A stretch of 64,000 bases of DNA. Source: Ailurus styani (taxonomy: Eukaryota; Chordata; Mammalia; Carnivora; Ailuridae). The notes beneath the pieces were generated by a model. The model saw only the letters and a list, made by a program, of their open reading frames with translations. It searched no databases and was not told the DNA's origin. The position numbers were made by a program, and so were the translations under genes. Positions 44,595-55,700 of this stretch are shown one piece after another; the stretch's first letter is position 1, and every line of letters begins with the position of its first letter. The DNA is taken from NCBI GenBank assembly GCA_002007465.1, contig LNAC01000690.1, forward strand, positions 342,274-406,273. Reading direction: 5' to 3'.

Positions 44595-44879
44595 TTGGGG
44601 GAGGGTGGGGAAGGTGGTCCCTGCATCCAATTCAAGACATCTTTTGGCAAATAAGACTTTGTCATTCCCCGTAATTCTAAGGTGGGCTTAGAAGAGGTGA
44701 ACATACCTGGGCTCAGATGACTGTTGGTAAGGAGGATGGGGGGATAAATCTGATCATGGAGGTGTAAGTGAGAGAGAGAAAACATTCTTTATTACTACGT
44801 TAGCTTTTGGCAGATAGTAGCTGTGGATAACACACAGGATTTCTCTGCCTCACGTGGAGCCCTCTGTGTGGGTAGGGTA

Positions 44880-45000
44880 AGCCCTGTGCCAGGAGTCCTG
44901 AGGTCTGGGTGCTAGTGCTGCCTCGGCCCTTAACTAGCTCTGTGACTCTGAGTAAGATGGCCTCTCCGTGACTACATGTTCCTCAGCCATGAAGCCTGGT
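44880..45000 (+). mobile_element. MIR fragment
   Basis: 'cttaactagctctgtgactc' followed by 'tgagtaagatggcctctccg' and 'catgttcctcagcc' match the MIR core. Confidence 0.6.
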
Positions 45001-45589
45001 TTTATGTAAGTTCCTCCTATACTATAGTGGTGCAGTGAGGTTTAGTCAAATAGCACTGAGTGAATATGAGGTGGTATAATAGTTATCAGTGGATATACAG
45101 TTTCTTTGAAAAGTCCAAATTCTGTGTAAGGTTTACTACTTATTCTCTTCCCTATTCTCCTCCTCTTCCCTCTGTACTTCCCTTGTTCCTGCTCCCATTC
45201 TGTGTCTGTTTCTACTCCTGTCTCTGTCCCTGGCCCTTTTCTCTAGTTAGATTGAGGAGCTGGACAGGAGGAAATTATTCTGTCATTCCAGGTTGTCTTC
45301 ATCTGTCATCTCTCCAGTGCTTGGGCATGTGGTAGACGCCTAGTGGAAACTGGGCAATTGAACAGGTACTGAAAACTCTCAGTATCACCCTTGGCTGTTT
45401 TTATCAAGGTCCTCAAGAACCTCTTCAGGAAACTGTTAGTTGTCAAAATGCTTGTCATTAAAAAAAAAAAAAAAAAGTCTTCAGTCTTTAGGCTTGCTGC
45501 GTTTCTCTTCCCCTTATGGGAATCTCTTCTCATTGGGCTGATGGGTCCACTCTTAAGTGATCCTTATACAGAGGATCATTTGAAATCTT
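45001..45589. other. Unique sequence with an A-run
   Basis: About 590 bp; pyrimidine-rich near 45140-45245 and A-run at 45461-45476. No target duplication was found around the A-run, so it is not called as a retroinsert. Confidence 0.4.
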
Positions 45590-45815
45590 GACTGGTGGTT
45601 GCCCAGTGTGTGAAGAGTAAAGGTTTCAGAGTCCAACCTTGGGCTTGAGTCAAGGTTCTGCCACTTAGGTCTGTGTGACCTTCAGCAAATTATGTAAATT
45701 TCCTGGGCTTCACATTCTTCATCTGTAAACTGAAAATCTATAAGCTGGAGAGCAGTTGTGGGGATTAAAAGAGCTACCTAAAAGTGCCTGGGTTAAGCAG
45801 TAGATAGTCTTAATT
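45590..45815 (+). mobile_element. MIR element
   Basis: 'gtgaagagtaaaggtttcag', 'gagtcaaggttctgccactt', 'gtctgtgtgaccttcagcaa', 'tgggcttcacattcttcatc' and 'gtggggattaaaagagctac' give MIR in order. Confidence 0.88.
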
Positions 45816-46759
45816 TTTGTAAGGCAGGCCTAGGAATTGAACAATTCTGCCTGTCCTGTACAATTAAGAATTGGTTGATGTTTAGCTTCCATGTTCAAGG
45901 TGGGATGTTGGTTTCCTCTTTTTCAATTTCATGCCCCCCCCCCACTTCAGCAAGTCTTAAATGAGTGTTTGCACTCTCAGGGATTTATACCACCTGGCTT
46001 AGTGATCCACGGAACCCTAGGGTTCCCCATGGTCGGGGTTGGTGCTAGGACCCCAGCCCAGTACCGCTCTCATCAGGTAGCCTGCCTTTGGTCTATTTTG
46101 CATATTGGAGTTGGGAATGGGATTTCCTGGGGGTCAGGATTCTTTAGAAAAAGAATTTGAAAACACCAACCATTGGTCTTCGTTTAGGGTAAAAACAGCA
46201 GATCAAAAGAATGAGACCGAGGTCTAGACTCTGAGCAGTAGCAGCTATAAAATCACAGAAATGCTCCAAGAATAAGTAGACCTAGATGCACACAACTGGT
46301 TTTGAACTGTTGAGAAGATGCGGCTGTAATTCCAGCACAAAATAACCCTCAAGGATGACCACTGGAGTTCCAGCCACAATCAGTTTGCAGTGGAAGACCT
46401 TTTCTTCATCAGAGCTGGTAGAAAACTGACCGTTGTTCCTGGATGCCTGGTGTGGTGTTGACATGGGGATGCTCTCACCTCCCATCACTCCCCGCCAAGG
46501 CAGAAGCAACAGGAAGGTGTAAAGAAAGGGAAACTGTGCTATCTACAACACACACATGCTGTGTTCACAATTACATGTGGTTATTCTTTGGGGTTTGTGA
46601 CGAGGGCCTAGGAAGAGAATTGGGAAGCCTGCTTCTCTGTGGGAGCTGGTGGAGGTGCGTGTGAAGGGGCTGTGGGAGGGGGAGGTAGTACAGAGTGAAG
46701 GGTGACATGGGGCAGGGCTCTGAGTCTGTTTTGGAAAAGCTTCTCTGCTGTACAGTAAA
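45816..46759. other. Unique sequence
   Basis: About 940 bp with a C10 run near 45935-45945. No gene recognised. Confidence 0.4.
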
Positions 46760-46774
46760 TAGCACAATAGTCTT
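46760..46774. repeat. Left target-site duplication of SINE 46775-46970
   Basis: tagcacaatagtctt is repeated exactly at 46971-46985. Confidence 0.95.
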
Positions 46775-46970
46775 TTTTTTTTTTTAAGATTTTATTTATT
46801 TATTTGACAGAGGGAGAGATCACAAGTAGGCAGAGAGGCAGGCAGAGAAAGAGGGGGAAGCAGGCTCTCCACCGAGCAGAGAGCCTGATGCGGGGTTCAA
46901 TCCCAGGACCCTGGGATCATGACCTGAGCTGAAAGCAGAGGCTTAACCCACTGAGCCACCCAGGCACCCC
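46775..46970 (-). mobile_element. CAN-SINE, young
   Basis: T-run, 'aagattttatttatttattt', 'gatcacaagtaggcagagag', reversed head 'actgagccacccaggcaccc', with a perfect 15-bp target duplication. One of the least diverged copies; its sequence helps place the lineage. Confidence 0.98.
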
Positions 46971-46985
46971 TAGCACAATAGTCTT

Positions 46986-47854
46986 AATATTGTTGGGCAC
47001 TCAGGATTCTGTGGTGCTTCTTTGGAAAGTCTGTGGTGCTCCAATGGTATTTATCTGTTACAATTCCATACCCCTGTCATTTTTCAGAAATCAGTCCTTG
47101 AGCTTCCAGATCTTCTTTAGCCCTTAACATGAAACCTCTATATTATTCTGCAGATTGGGTACAGGAAAAAATATATGTGCGCATTAAGGCTTTACTGATG
47201 CAGAATTGGTGATAACTGTTGAGAGGTAGAGCCAAGTGTCACTAGCTCTGCCCAAGAGGAGAGGGCCCTCCAAAGCAGGTGCATGGGGGCAAAGCACTAG
47301 CAGGTATTTAAGAGCATGCAAAGTGATATGCTAATTATAGACCCTTCTTGCCATTTCATTAAAGCAGGACCTCTGCAAGGCAAGGTTGTGTTATCTAGGT
47401 TTGTGGTGGTCTAACAAGAAGAGTGACAACTGATGGTTTAGGAAAAAGCGAACTTTTTTCTTGTAATCTGCAGATCTTCCACCCCTTTACTCCCTAATTA
47501 ATCTGGAGTAGAGAGGCTTTTTCCACAGATGAAAATTAGCGGCCTGCCAGCAACTCTGGCAGTTTTTTGGGTTTGGGGACTACAGAAAGACAACAAACGT
47601 GGGGAGTATTTTTAAGATGCTCAGGAAACCTTATACTCAGAAAATCACGTTCCTACATTATTATAGTTGAGAATGTACTTGCCACATGGTTTTAATCTGA
47701 GAAAGGTCACTGAGCCATTTGGCCAGCACATTGGCTGTTCTAGCGATAGAAACCTCTGCACTCCCTTGGGAGATGAGCTCTCCCATTGTAAGTGCTTTTT
47801 TTGGTTGGTTTTGGTACCTATATAATTAGATTATCAAGCAGTTGATTGAGCTCA
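46986..47854. other. Unique sequence
   Basis: About 870 bp without recognised gene or repeat. Confidence 0.4.
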
Positions 47855-48040
47855 GCCTCTAATCCTGCTAATTTGGATCAAGTTAGTCTGTGTCACCTTG
47901 AACAAGTCCTTTTCTCTCAGCCATGCCTAATTTCTCCATGTGAATCATGGGGATAGCGGCCCCTTTTTGGAAAGAACCAATCTGTAAGGAGCTCAGTGCA
48001 GTCCTTTGCATACCAAAGGCTCTCCATGAATGTTAGGTAC
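47855..48040 (+). mobile_element. MIR element
   Basis: 'tctaatcctgctaatttgga', 'tctgtgtcaccttgaacaag', 'tccttttctctcagccatgc' and 'aatcatggggatagcggccc' match MIR. Confidence 0.75.
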
Positions 48041-48669
48041 GGTTGTGTCCAGTTTTGAGATGAGACGAGGAAAACGGATTTCCTGTGAGAAACTCTGTAG
48101 ACGTCATCTTTGCTCCAGATCAAATGAGTAGCTTTGATCGCTGTACTTCCTCACCAGCTACCACTGCTTTAATGGTTCAGTTGTGAACCCCACTCTCCAC
48201 ACATCTAGTCTCCATTGCCTCCTGTCTCTTCCTTTAGCATCCGTTCTCCTCCAGCAGGAAGTACAAAGCATGGGTTGCTTTCACTCCAAGCTTAGAACGC
48301 TGTCTATGCTCTTTCTGGCTTTGGGAATGCTGACTTGCCTCTGAGTGGAGTCATAGGTGTCCTGCCATGGCACTGGTCTTCAGTCTCTGACTTAGCCTGA
48401 CTAACTGGTGTATATTGAGACACTAATCCCATGGGTTTCTCCTTGAGGACCCAGAACCCTGGACTCTTGAATTCCTAGGTAGCCTTCCATGCTTTGGTAT
48501 TACTGATACTGAAGCAATGGATATATACAAACATACACACAAAGAAATGGAGAAACAGATCATTGGAAAACAGTAAGTAGAATTTTGAGAAAACCACTGA
48601 ACTAGATGAAAAGAAATCATGATGTGTGACTATATTGAATGTGTTTCTTGAGCTACTTGCAGCCACTGG
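48041..48669. other. Unique sequence, possible old L2
   Basis: About 630 bp. 'cattgcctcctgtctcttcc' at about 48210-48330 weakly recalls an L2 internal segment. No gene recognised. Confidence 0.35.
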
Positions 48670-48790
48670 CGTGGATTGATTCATTCATTAATGGACCATC
48701 CAACATTTATTGGGTCTGTGCACCTTAGGAGCTATTCCCCTGGGTGCATTGAGTGACACATAGATTGGATGGCCTCTTCTGACCCTATTA
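48670..48790 (-). mobile_element. L2 LINE 3' end fragment
   Basis: 'gattcattcattaatggacc' followed by 'caacatttattgggtctgtg' and 'gctattcccctgggtgca' recall the reversed L2 3' end. Confidence 0.5.
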
Positions 48791-49117
48791 AAGGAAGCAT
48801 AAGACCATTCTGTGCCCTCTCATATTCCTCAATAATAGGGGCCTTGTTTCTGGCATTAGGTTGGAGAATTGGAATGTGGATTTCAAGAGTTGGAAACTGG
48901 TAACAGAAAGCCCAGCTATGGAGCTAGCCAAAGTAGTCTGTATGAAACTGGATTATGTGTCTGGAGACCTTGTTTATGGTCTCTGCTCTCTCATTAATGG
49001 TGAGACCATAGATAAAACACTTCACATTCATCTTGGACCTCTGTTTCTTAAGCCATAGAAAAGGTACCTGGCCTAGGTGAGCCAACTCTTGAATTCTGTT
49101 AATTTAAAAAATTTTGT

Positions 49118-49322
49118 GGGATGGTGACTCATTCAGTTAAGTCTCCAACTCTTGGTTTCATCTCAGGTCATGCTCTCATGGGTGGTGAGGTTGAGTCCTG
49201 CATCGGCAGGGGGGTGAGGGTATCTGTGCTCAGCAGGGAGTCTGCTTGAAGATTCTCTTCCTCTGCCCCTCCCCCCACTCATGCGTGCTCTCTTTCTCTC
49301 AAATAAATAAATCTTTAAAAAT
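49118..49322 (+). mobile_element. CAN-SINE, old
   Basis: Head 'gggatggtgactcattcagt', body 'catctcaggtcatgctctca', tail 'caaataaataaatctttaaa'. Probable target duplication aaaattttgtg just left and aaaatttttga just right. Confidence 0.92.
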
Positions 49323-49323
49323 A

Positions 49324-49849
49324 AAAATTTTTGAAATATCAGGGATAAAAAAAAAGCCATGGCTTGCTTATATCTTGCCCTCTCATGTTACTGAGAGTGG
49401 ATTCCCTCCTCAAGACCATTCTACAGAAGTCTAGTGTGGAAGGGTCCTGAGGACTTGGAGCGCCAGAAATGCCCCCATTGGCAGTCTCCTTCAGGAACGT
49501 TCCTGTCTCTGTGGCTAGTCTACTGTGTGGGGCCTGACAGGATTTTTGCCAAGACTAGTTTCTATAAAAATACATACTTACCAAGGTTTCTTTTTTAGTT
49601 TTTAAAAAAATTTCAGTTACTGCTAAATAAAGGGCAAAATTAGCTGTTAGAAGCCATCACCTCCATAATGACCTAGAACTGAGGACTTGACCGGGTGATT
49701 TCTACATACCTATTGTTGTAGGGCTGTTGATGACCCAGGGCACCTATAAATGTGTACATATGATAGGGGAAAACCATACTGCACGTTTGAGAGAAAACTC
49801 ACTGAAGTTTATGGAAGTCTATCATTACTATGCTGTGAAATACTTATTA
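49324..49849. other. Unique sequence
   Basis: About 530 bp; no recognised gene or repeat. Confidence 0.4.
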
Positions 49850-49861
49850 AAGCCATCCTCA

Positions 49862-50072
49862 GGGTGCCTGGGTGGCTCACAGTGGGTTAAGCGTCTAATT
49901 CTTGCCCAGCTCAGGTCATGATCTCAGGGTCGTGAGATCGAGCCCCATGAGATCTCAGGTCAGGGTCCGTGCTCATAGTGGAGCCTGGTTGAGATTCTCT
50001 CCCTCTGCCCCTTCCCTGCTCATGATAGCTCTCTCCATTTCAATAAATAAATAAAATCCTAAAAGAAAACCC
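49862..50072 (+). mobile_element. CAN-SINE with a small internal duplication
   Basis: Head 'gggtgcctgggtggctcaca', body 'gcccagctcaggtcatgatc', tail aataaataaataaaatcct. The motif gatctcagg occurs at 49920 and again near 49951, suggesting a short internal duplication. Target duplication aaagccatcctca and aaaccatccttaa, imperfect. Confidence 0.94.
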
Positions 50073-50659
50073 AAACCATCCTTAATTTCTTTCTCATTGT
50101 AGACAAATCATAATCTTATTTTGGAATGTAACAAAATACCCCAGCAGTGAGCACTTGTAATATTTGTATATATAAATATATTGCATTTCTGTATTTGTGT
50201 ATCTGTATTCTGCCCTTGCATCACACAGTATAGCTTCAGCATTTCCCATGTGATTAAAGATAGTTGAAAAGAATGCTTTTTCACTGGCTGCTTGTACATC
50301 CATACTGTAACTCTCATCTCACTGTTGCCTCAGTTTGTCTCTGCAGTTTTCTTTAGACCTCAGGACCCGTTTCTTGTTTTGAAGTGGCCTTTGTAGGTTG
50401 GAGAGCCAAATGTGTCTTTGGACTAACAGATTGGAAGTTCATATGGGTTGTGAGAAGAAATTGCATCTAATTTGCATATTCATTTTTCCTATTCTAGCCA
50501 CAATCTAACATGCCTAATGTTTAAAGATTGAAATAATACCTAAGGACTTCTTTTGGAGATTCTATTTTTATGCTTATGTGTGACCAAACCCAATAACAGA
50601 GACAAAGACAGTCAAAACAATGAAACATGAAGAGAAGACAGGAACGGGTGAAAACGGAC
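50073..50659. other. Unique sequence
   Basis: About 590 bp; AT-rich stretch at 50155-50185. No gene recognised. Confidence 0.4.
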
Positions 50660-50887
50660 ATTTGGGAAGCACGTGTTATGCGGACGCACATACATTAGCT
50701 CATTAAGGTCTTAAAACCAATCTGCAAGGTGAATATTACTTATCCTTAGTTCACAGAAGACAAGCTGGGCTTGGAGAGGTTTTATACTTGCCCAGGTGAC
50801 TAGCTGGAAATGGGCAGGCCCAACTTTTGAACCCAGTTCTGTCGAATTCAGAAATCCAATTTCTACCTCTGTTATACCATGCTGCCT
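50660..50887 (-). mobile_element. MIR element
   Basis: 'acattagctcattaaggtct', 'atctgcaaggtgaatattac', 'tacttgcccaggtgactagc' and 'cctctgttataccatgctgc' form a nearly full reversed MIR. Confidence 0.88.
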
Positions 50888-51120
50888 AAGTACAATTAAA
50901 TTCTGGCTTGAGATAGTTGCCGCCTGCCTCTCTGTCCCATATCACTGTAAGGCAGTAAGAGAAGTTCAGAAAGATAACCATTGCTCTTGTGGATTTCCTG
51001 TTCCTGGAAACCACTCAGGGCCTGGGGGTGGGGAGTGGGTTCATAGGGGATCCACTGTCCCTCAGTCCCTAACATCTGCTCTCCTGCTTTAACCAGAGCA
51101 ACTCCTCTTTTCCCAGTTTT

Positions 51121-51135
51121 ACAGATTGGACTTCT
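51121..51135. repeat. Left target-site duplication of the retroinsert 51136-51236
   Basis: acagattggacttct is repeated exactly at 51237-51251. The 15-bp perfect match brackets a T-rich 101-bp insert. Confidence 0.9.
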
Positions 51136-51236
51136 TTTTTTTTTTTGTTTGAACTCAGTTGGCTTTTATTTTTTTTTTTTTTGATTTTTTTTAAATTTTA
51201 TTTTTATTCTTTGCCCAAGGGGTACAGGTCTGTGAA
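51136..51236 (-). mobile_element. Very short, recent L1-type retroinsertion with interrupted tail
   Basis: On the minus strand the insert reads from the 5' side 'ttcacagacctgtacccctt', 'gggcaaagaataaaaataaa', an A-rich stretch, a short non-A segment containing 'gccaactgagttcaaac', then a final A-run. The 'acctgtacccc..aataaaaat' part resembles the extreme 3' end of carnivore L1 as I recall it. With the perfect duplication this is a severely 5'-truncated insertion. Two A-rich tracts separated by unique sequence are the pattern expected of a 3' transduction, though a scrambled tail is also possible. Confidence 0.75.
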
Positions 51237-51251
51237 ACAGATTGGACTTCT

Positions 51252-52239
51252 GAGTAAGAAAGAGACCCCCCACTTTGCAGCCCCCTCCTCCCCCAGTGTA
51301 ACAAAATTTATACCCTGGTATTTCATTGGAAAGCAGTGGCTTTTTGTGGGAACTTGGTTCAAAGCAGATCTGTGCTACCTCCAGTACCAGTGGCTTGTGA
51401 GCTTGGTTTATCTCCGAGAAGCATCCTTCCCAGATTTCCAGTGCAAATATTCACTCATTGAACAAATCATTGCATTGGTTGAGCCTGAATGAAAAGAATA
51501 ATTTTTGTTATACTGACTTTTATGTCTTCATTTATGAAGAACGTTCTCTTCATAACCCCCTAAGACTTCTCACTCAGGATTCCGTCTTTGCTACGATCAA
51601 TTACAATAGTTCTGAAATAGCATGCAGTTCTGAGATTCTCCACTTGCCACTGTGTTTTTTATCACCTCCACAGTACATACATTCATCCGTTTATTCATCA
51701 AGCCATCACTGAACCCCGGCACTGGACCAAGCATGAGGCCTCCCGGCATCCTCTCTCTCCAGTGTGCCTTCCCCCGCATTTGTAGAATGCTGGGGATTTT
51801 CTCTTGGTGTTTTGTTTTTGTTTTTGTTTCTGTTTTTGTTTTTGTTTTTGCAGAGATTCCTTCTTTCCTTCCTTCCTTTTTCTTTCTCTCTCTCTTTTTT
51901 TTACATTTATTTGAAATACAAAAAACAAGCTTATTTACTGAATATTAAAGCTCAAGAAGATACTATAGTGTGAAATGTGGTTCAGCATTAAAACAACAAC
52001 ACAGTGAAAAAACTATATAATATAACATGAACTTGTAAATTAGAAAAAAGTTATCTTTCTCACCTCATAGTTACTTTACATATGTTACCTTAGGCTAAAG
52101 ACCTAACAAGCTAATGTCTATAAACAGAGAACAGCTCTAACTTGCATGGGTAATTGGAGGCAGGTTTGTTAGTTTGCCGTTATTCTTTGTGTGTTTGAAC
52201 CAGGTCTTGTCTCTTCTTGGATTAGTGATCCCTGTCAAT
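51252..52239. other. Unique sequence with simple repeats
   Basis: About 1 kb. A (TTTTTG)n tract at 51808-51850 is followed by a TTCC/TTTC pyrimidine tract at 51856-51902. A weak reversed L2 scrap may lie at 51675-51745. No gene recognised; the Lys/Gln-rich minus-strand frame at 51698-51928 is the simple repeat in reverse. Confidence 0.45.
51808..51850. repeat. (TTTTTG)n simple repeat
   Basis: About seven units of ttttg/tttttg with one c substitution. Confidence 0.92.
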
Positions 52240-52365
52240 AACAGTAGATCTTATGCTTTAAGTTTATATAGCACTTCCACTTTTTTAAAGAAGGTTCTTC
52301 CCAACAACCTTCTGGTGTAGATGCATATTAGTGTTCTTGTTTCATAATTAAGCTGAGGGCCTGCA
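52240..52365 (-). mobile_element. Possible MIR fragment
   Basis: 'tttatatagcacttccactt', 'cccaacaaccttctggtgta' and 'ttgtttcataattaagctga' roughly follow a reversed MIR. Weak. Confidence 0.4.
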
Positions 52366-52479
52366 CCTGGTGGTAAGAGAAGGCCTAGAACAAATAATTT
52401 TCTCAGAGTCCACTGTAGGATCCTTAGATTTCTCCCCGTCTCCTGCCACCCCCCCAGAATTATGTAGGAATTATGTCTT

Positions 52480-52665
52480 AAAAAAAGATTTATTTATTTA
52501 CTTATTTGACAGAGAGAGATCACAAATAGAGAGGCAGGCAGAGAAAGAGGAGGAAGCAGGCTCCCCGCTGAGCAGAGAGCCCGATGTGGGGTTCAATCCC
52601 AGGACCCTGAGATCATGACCTGAGCCAAAGGCAGAGGCTTTAACCCACTGAGCCACCGAGGCACT
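52480..52665 (-). mobile_element. CAN-SINE, head truncated
   Basis: 'aagatttatttatttactta', 'gatcacaaatagagaggcag' and 'cactgagccaccgaggcact'. It lacks the usual last bases of the head. Target duplication ggaattatgtctt (52467-52479) and ggaattgtgtctt (52666-52678), 12 of 13. Confidence 0.97.
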
Positions 52666-52678
52666 GGAATTGTGTCTT

Positions 52679-53839
52679 TTATCATGTGGGTGTACCCATC
52701 TTCAGCGCCTCAAAAAATGAAAAATTCTCCGTGAACATTGTACGTATTCCTGCTTTTCATGGACAATAGGAAACAGCCTCAGAAAACGAATTTGGTAATA
52801 GCCTGTCCCTGCTTATGGACAGCTGCCCAAACAAGTACAACATCCATAATGTAAACCTTGTTGTCATGGCACATTCAGAATGCAGTGTGATTGATGTGAA
52901 GGTACATTATTATCCTCAGTCGATATGTTGCCTAAATGTATGAATGCAATACAGTGTGGTATTTTGGAACACGACTTTAGGTTTCCTGATTGGAAATGTT
53001 CTTGAACTAAAATATCCTCCGTGAAAAGCTTTTTTTGTGGTTATAAAAAAAGATCAGCATCTCGCAGGTTCCCCGATTTGCTAATTACTTAGAATTCAGA
53101 TCAGGTATTTGTGGTGAAATTAGCATGCAATAGCTATCAGTTTTTGACAAGGGCTTCTGATGGAAGAAAGGGATGGCTGTAGGTGATAAAGGGATAAGAA
53201 AGTAGCAAGTAGATTTTCGGAGTTAAATTTGATCACCTCGGTTAGATGATGGCTCAGTGTTTTAACGTTCCACGAGAGTGGCTGGATACATAGAAAAAGG
53301 CAAAGCCACCTCTTGGAGGAGATGTGTCTCAAGAGGTGGGGCCTTTTCTTCGAAAAGGCTAATAGCTGGAGCTCTCAATGTGAACCATGTTACCCCCTCT
53401 TATTCTGTGTAGGAGGACCTGTAAGAGCTGGTTATTTTCCAATTAACAAAGGGTAGGAGGTTCTTAAATATATTTACGCAGAGGCCCTGCTTGATCTATT
53501 TCTATCTATTTCTATCTATGTACATCTCTGCCCATCTATATATTTATCTTTTCCACTACGCTCACAGTGTACCGAGGTCTACTTCTAAAAGGACTTATGC
53601 TGAATCAGACAAGAACCCCTACTACATTTGGGTCCTGTGCTTCCCTTTGTATCCTCTGTCCTTGCCTAAAAATGTCAATAAAAATGCGAATGCAGTATTA
53701 ACAATGTACTTTCTTTCATGTGGTCCCCCTGCCCTCCAGCCCCACCACCATCCTTTAGATGCCATAGACGATTTCAGAATGACTCACCCCTCAACAGGAA
53801 TGGAGCTATTTTATTCTCCAGTCTTGAATCAAATATTGT
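52679..53839. other. Repeat-poor sequence, no gene recognised
   Basis: About 1.2 kb. Contains the candidate regulatory block 52720-53110 and a short diverged tatc-type run at 53496-53520. The 126-codon frame at 53491-53871 starts in that run and has no domain. Confidence 0.4.
52720..53110. promoter_or_regulatory. Candidate conserved noncoding block
   Basis: Repeat-free and evenly composed, with 'tccgtgaacattgtacgtat', 'catggacaataggaaacagc' (SOX-like acaat), 'aatgtatgaatgcaatacag', and 'tttgctaattacttagaatt' (TAATTA core). The phrase ctccgtgaa occurs twice (about 52726 and 53018). Inference only. Confidence 0.35.
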
Positions 53840-54010
53840 TTCAGCTGACACAACAGTTCCACAGATTGTGAGCTGTTCCTTAGCTTCTTTGGGCCTCAGT
53901 TACCGCATCTGCACACTGGGCGAAGCCGTAGTACCTACCTTAAAGGATTGGATGAGGAGTGAGTAAGTGGATATCGGTAAAACACCAAGCCCTGTAGACA
54001 TCAAGTAGCT
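53840..54010 (+). mobile_element. MIR element
   Basis: 'tgtgagctgttccttagctt', 'gggcctcagttaccgcatct', 'agtacctaccttaaaggatt' and 'ggatgaggagtgagtaagtg' match the 3' two thirds of MIR. Confidence 0.75.
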
Positions 54011-54669
54011 CAGAAAAATGGGCCTGGGAGCAGTACCCTCGAGACAGAATGGAAGGTTAATGCCCCATTCTGCAGCTTGTCCCTCCCCACCAGTTCTAGA
54101 AAGTTGAGAACCCAGGACTGACTGGGTTCTCCAGTAGAAAAAACAGCCTGGCTGATCTCCAGTAGAGATGACCCTGCTGGGGAAAGGACTGTCAGACCTT
54201 CCTTTGAGTCAAGTCAGCTCAGCACGTATTTCCCTGCTGTCTGGAGGAGTGGAAAACTCCACACTGTCACTGGAAGCACTCTGGAGATCACATCTGTCAG
54301 GATGGGATGGCTCATCCCACACTCTGTGGACAAGGGCCTGGCCTCGAAGCCTGACATGTGATCAACACCCCATTAGGGAACGTAGTCATGGCAAACTCTT
54401 TTTTGGAAGGGGCCTGGGTGAGTTTTCCTACAAGGCAATGTGCAGCTGGGTTAGGGCTTTGGCACGGCCGCTCATGAATTGAACTGTGGCTCTCCTGCTC
54501 TCCAGGGGTTGGTATTTGGCTCCAGGCAAGGAACATACACATGCCTCCGAGACCTGACATTGTTGTTCTCTGCAGCTCCACGGATCATGGAATTTTACTG
54601 ATGTGGGTGAGGCATGGGGTGACTGGCCCAGTGCTGCTTTCATTTTCATCTGTTCTTCCATGCATGCCT
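54011..54669. other. Unique sequence
   Basis: About 660 bp. Frames on both strands (54168-54482 +, 54312-54581 -) lack any family resemblance. Confidence 0.4.
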
Positions 54670-54790
54670 GTCTATTTCTGCTCACTCAACAGCCGTTTAA
54701 GAATGGTCTGCCGTGTGGCAGTCACTAGGCTAGGCTAGTCACTGTACACACCAGGGGCACAGAGCTACATAAAATCACAGGGACTTTTTA
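54670..54790 (-). mobile_element. L2 LINE 3' end fragment
   Basis: 'tgctcactcaacagccgttt', 'ctgccgtgtggcagtcacta' and 'caccaggggcacagagctac' resemble the reversed L2 3' end. Confidence 0.5.
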
Positions 54791-55254
54791 GTTCACCTGG
54801 GTATGCCCAGTGCCCTTTGTAGTGCATAGCACATGGTGTGGGGAGGGTGTCCCTTACCTCTTGGCTTTTGGAGGAGGATGGGTTAATTATTAAAATGAAG
54901 CTGGATGCAAGGTGCTAGGAAAACCGAATAAATGGTATTGTCTAGGATTAACTTTACAATTTGGTTTCATAACCACCTATCCCTTAGTTTCCACAGGTAA
55001 CTTTAAAGGATACTTTTCTTCTTGATTGGCCAAACAGAGCACTTAACTTAATTCCCCAACATCACACAATTCTTTATTAACTGTGCCCACCAAGGAACTT
55101 CTCTGAATTCAAGTCCCTTTTACATTTGTGTCATTGCCTGTTTCCTATATGATGCCAAAAGGGCTCTTTGCCCCCCCCCAGAGGTGTTGAAAACCTAATG
55201 TTTCTGATGACATAATGTATTCCCATCTGACCAAAGTACTTGGTTTTGGTCGTT
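54791..55254. other. Unique sequence
   Basis: About 460 bp with C9 at 55172-55180. No gene recognised. Confidence 0.4.
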
Positions 55255-55330
55255 TCTTTATCACACAAACAAAATGAGCACCTACCACATATCAGGCATT
55301 AACTTAAGTATTCTGTTTAAGATTTACTAG
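55255..55330 (-). mobile_element. Short MIR or L2 scrap
   Basis: 'atgagcacctaccacatatc' followed by 'aggcattaacttaagta' is the reversed tail shared by MIR and L2. Confidence 0.5.
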
Positions 55331-55589
55331 GTGTAACATATGGCTTTTGTTTTATTTTTTTTTTCTGAAGCTTGAAGAAAGGATCAATTATACCTTGAAA
55401 ATGTATTGATCATACTATTGGCTGGGTGATTTAGAGGGGACTTGAGGCCCTGACAGTCCCCAGGTTCCTCCGTATGAAAGTCCTTCTTAACATTCATTAC
55501 AAAAGCTAGATGGCGTTGAGCTCAATATGCAATGGCTGTGTTTTACGTTCTGGAAAATCCTTTTAAAAAGCAAAGCCTTGATAGGGGCT

Positions 55590-55700
55590 AGTGCGATGTC
55601 CTAGAAGTGTGATCTTGAACAAGCTTATTAACCTCTTTTCATCTCCTCTTTAACATGATATGTAAAGTGGAGGGGTCTGGACAAGAAATTGATTCCTAAG
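55590..55700 (+). mobile_element. MIR fragment
   Basis: 'tagaagtgtgatcttgaaca' then 'agcttattaacctcttttca' and 'gatatgtaaagtggaggggt' match the MIR core. Confidence 0.65.

Larger units (their letters stand above)
43641..44879. other. Mostly unique sequence
   Basis: About 1.2 kb. Holds the CTCF-like motif at 44065-44083 and a short TG repeat at 44573-44594. No gene recognised. Confidence 0.4.

Noticed and set aside
45461..45476. A-run as the tail of a processed pseudogene or retroinsert
   Set aside because: No matching target duplication upstream and no recognisable gene sequence preceding it.
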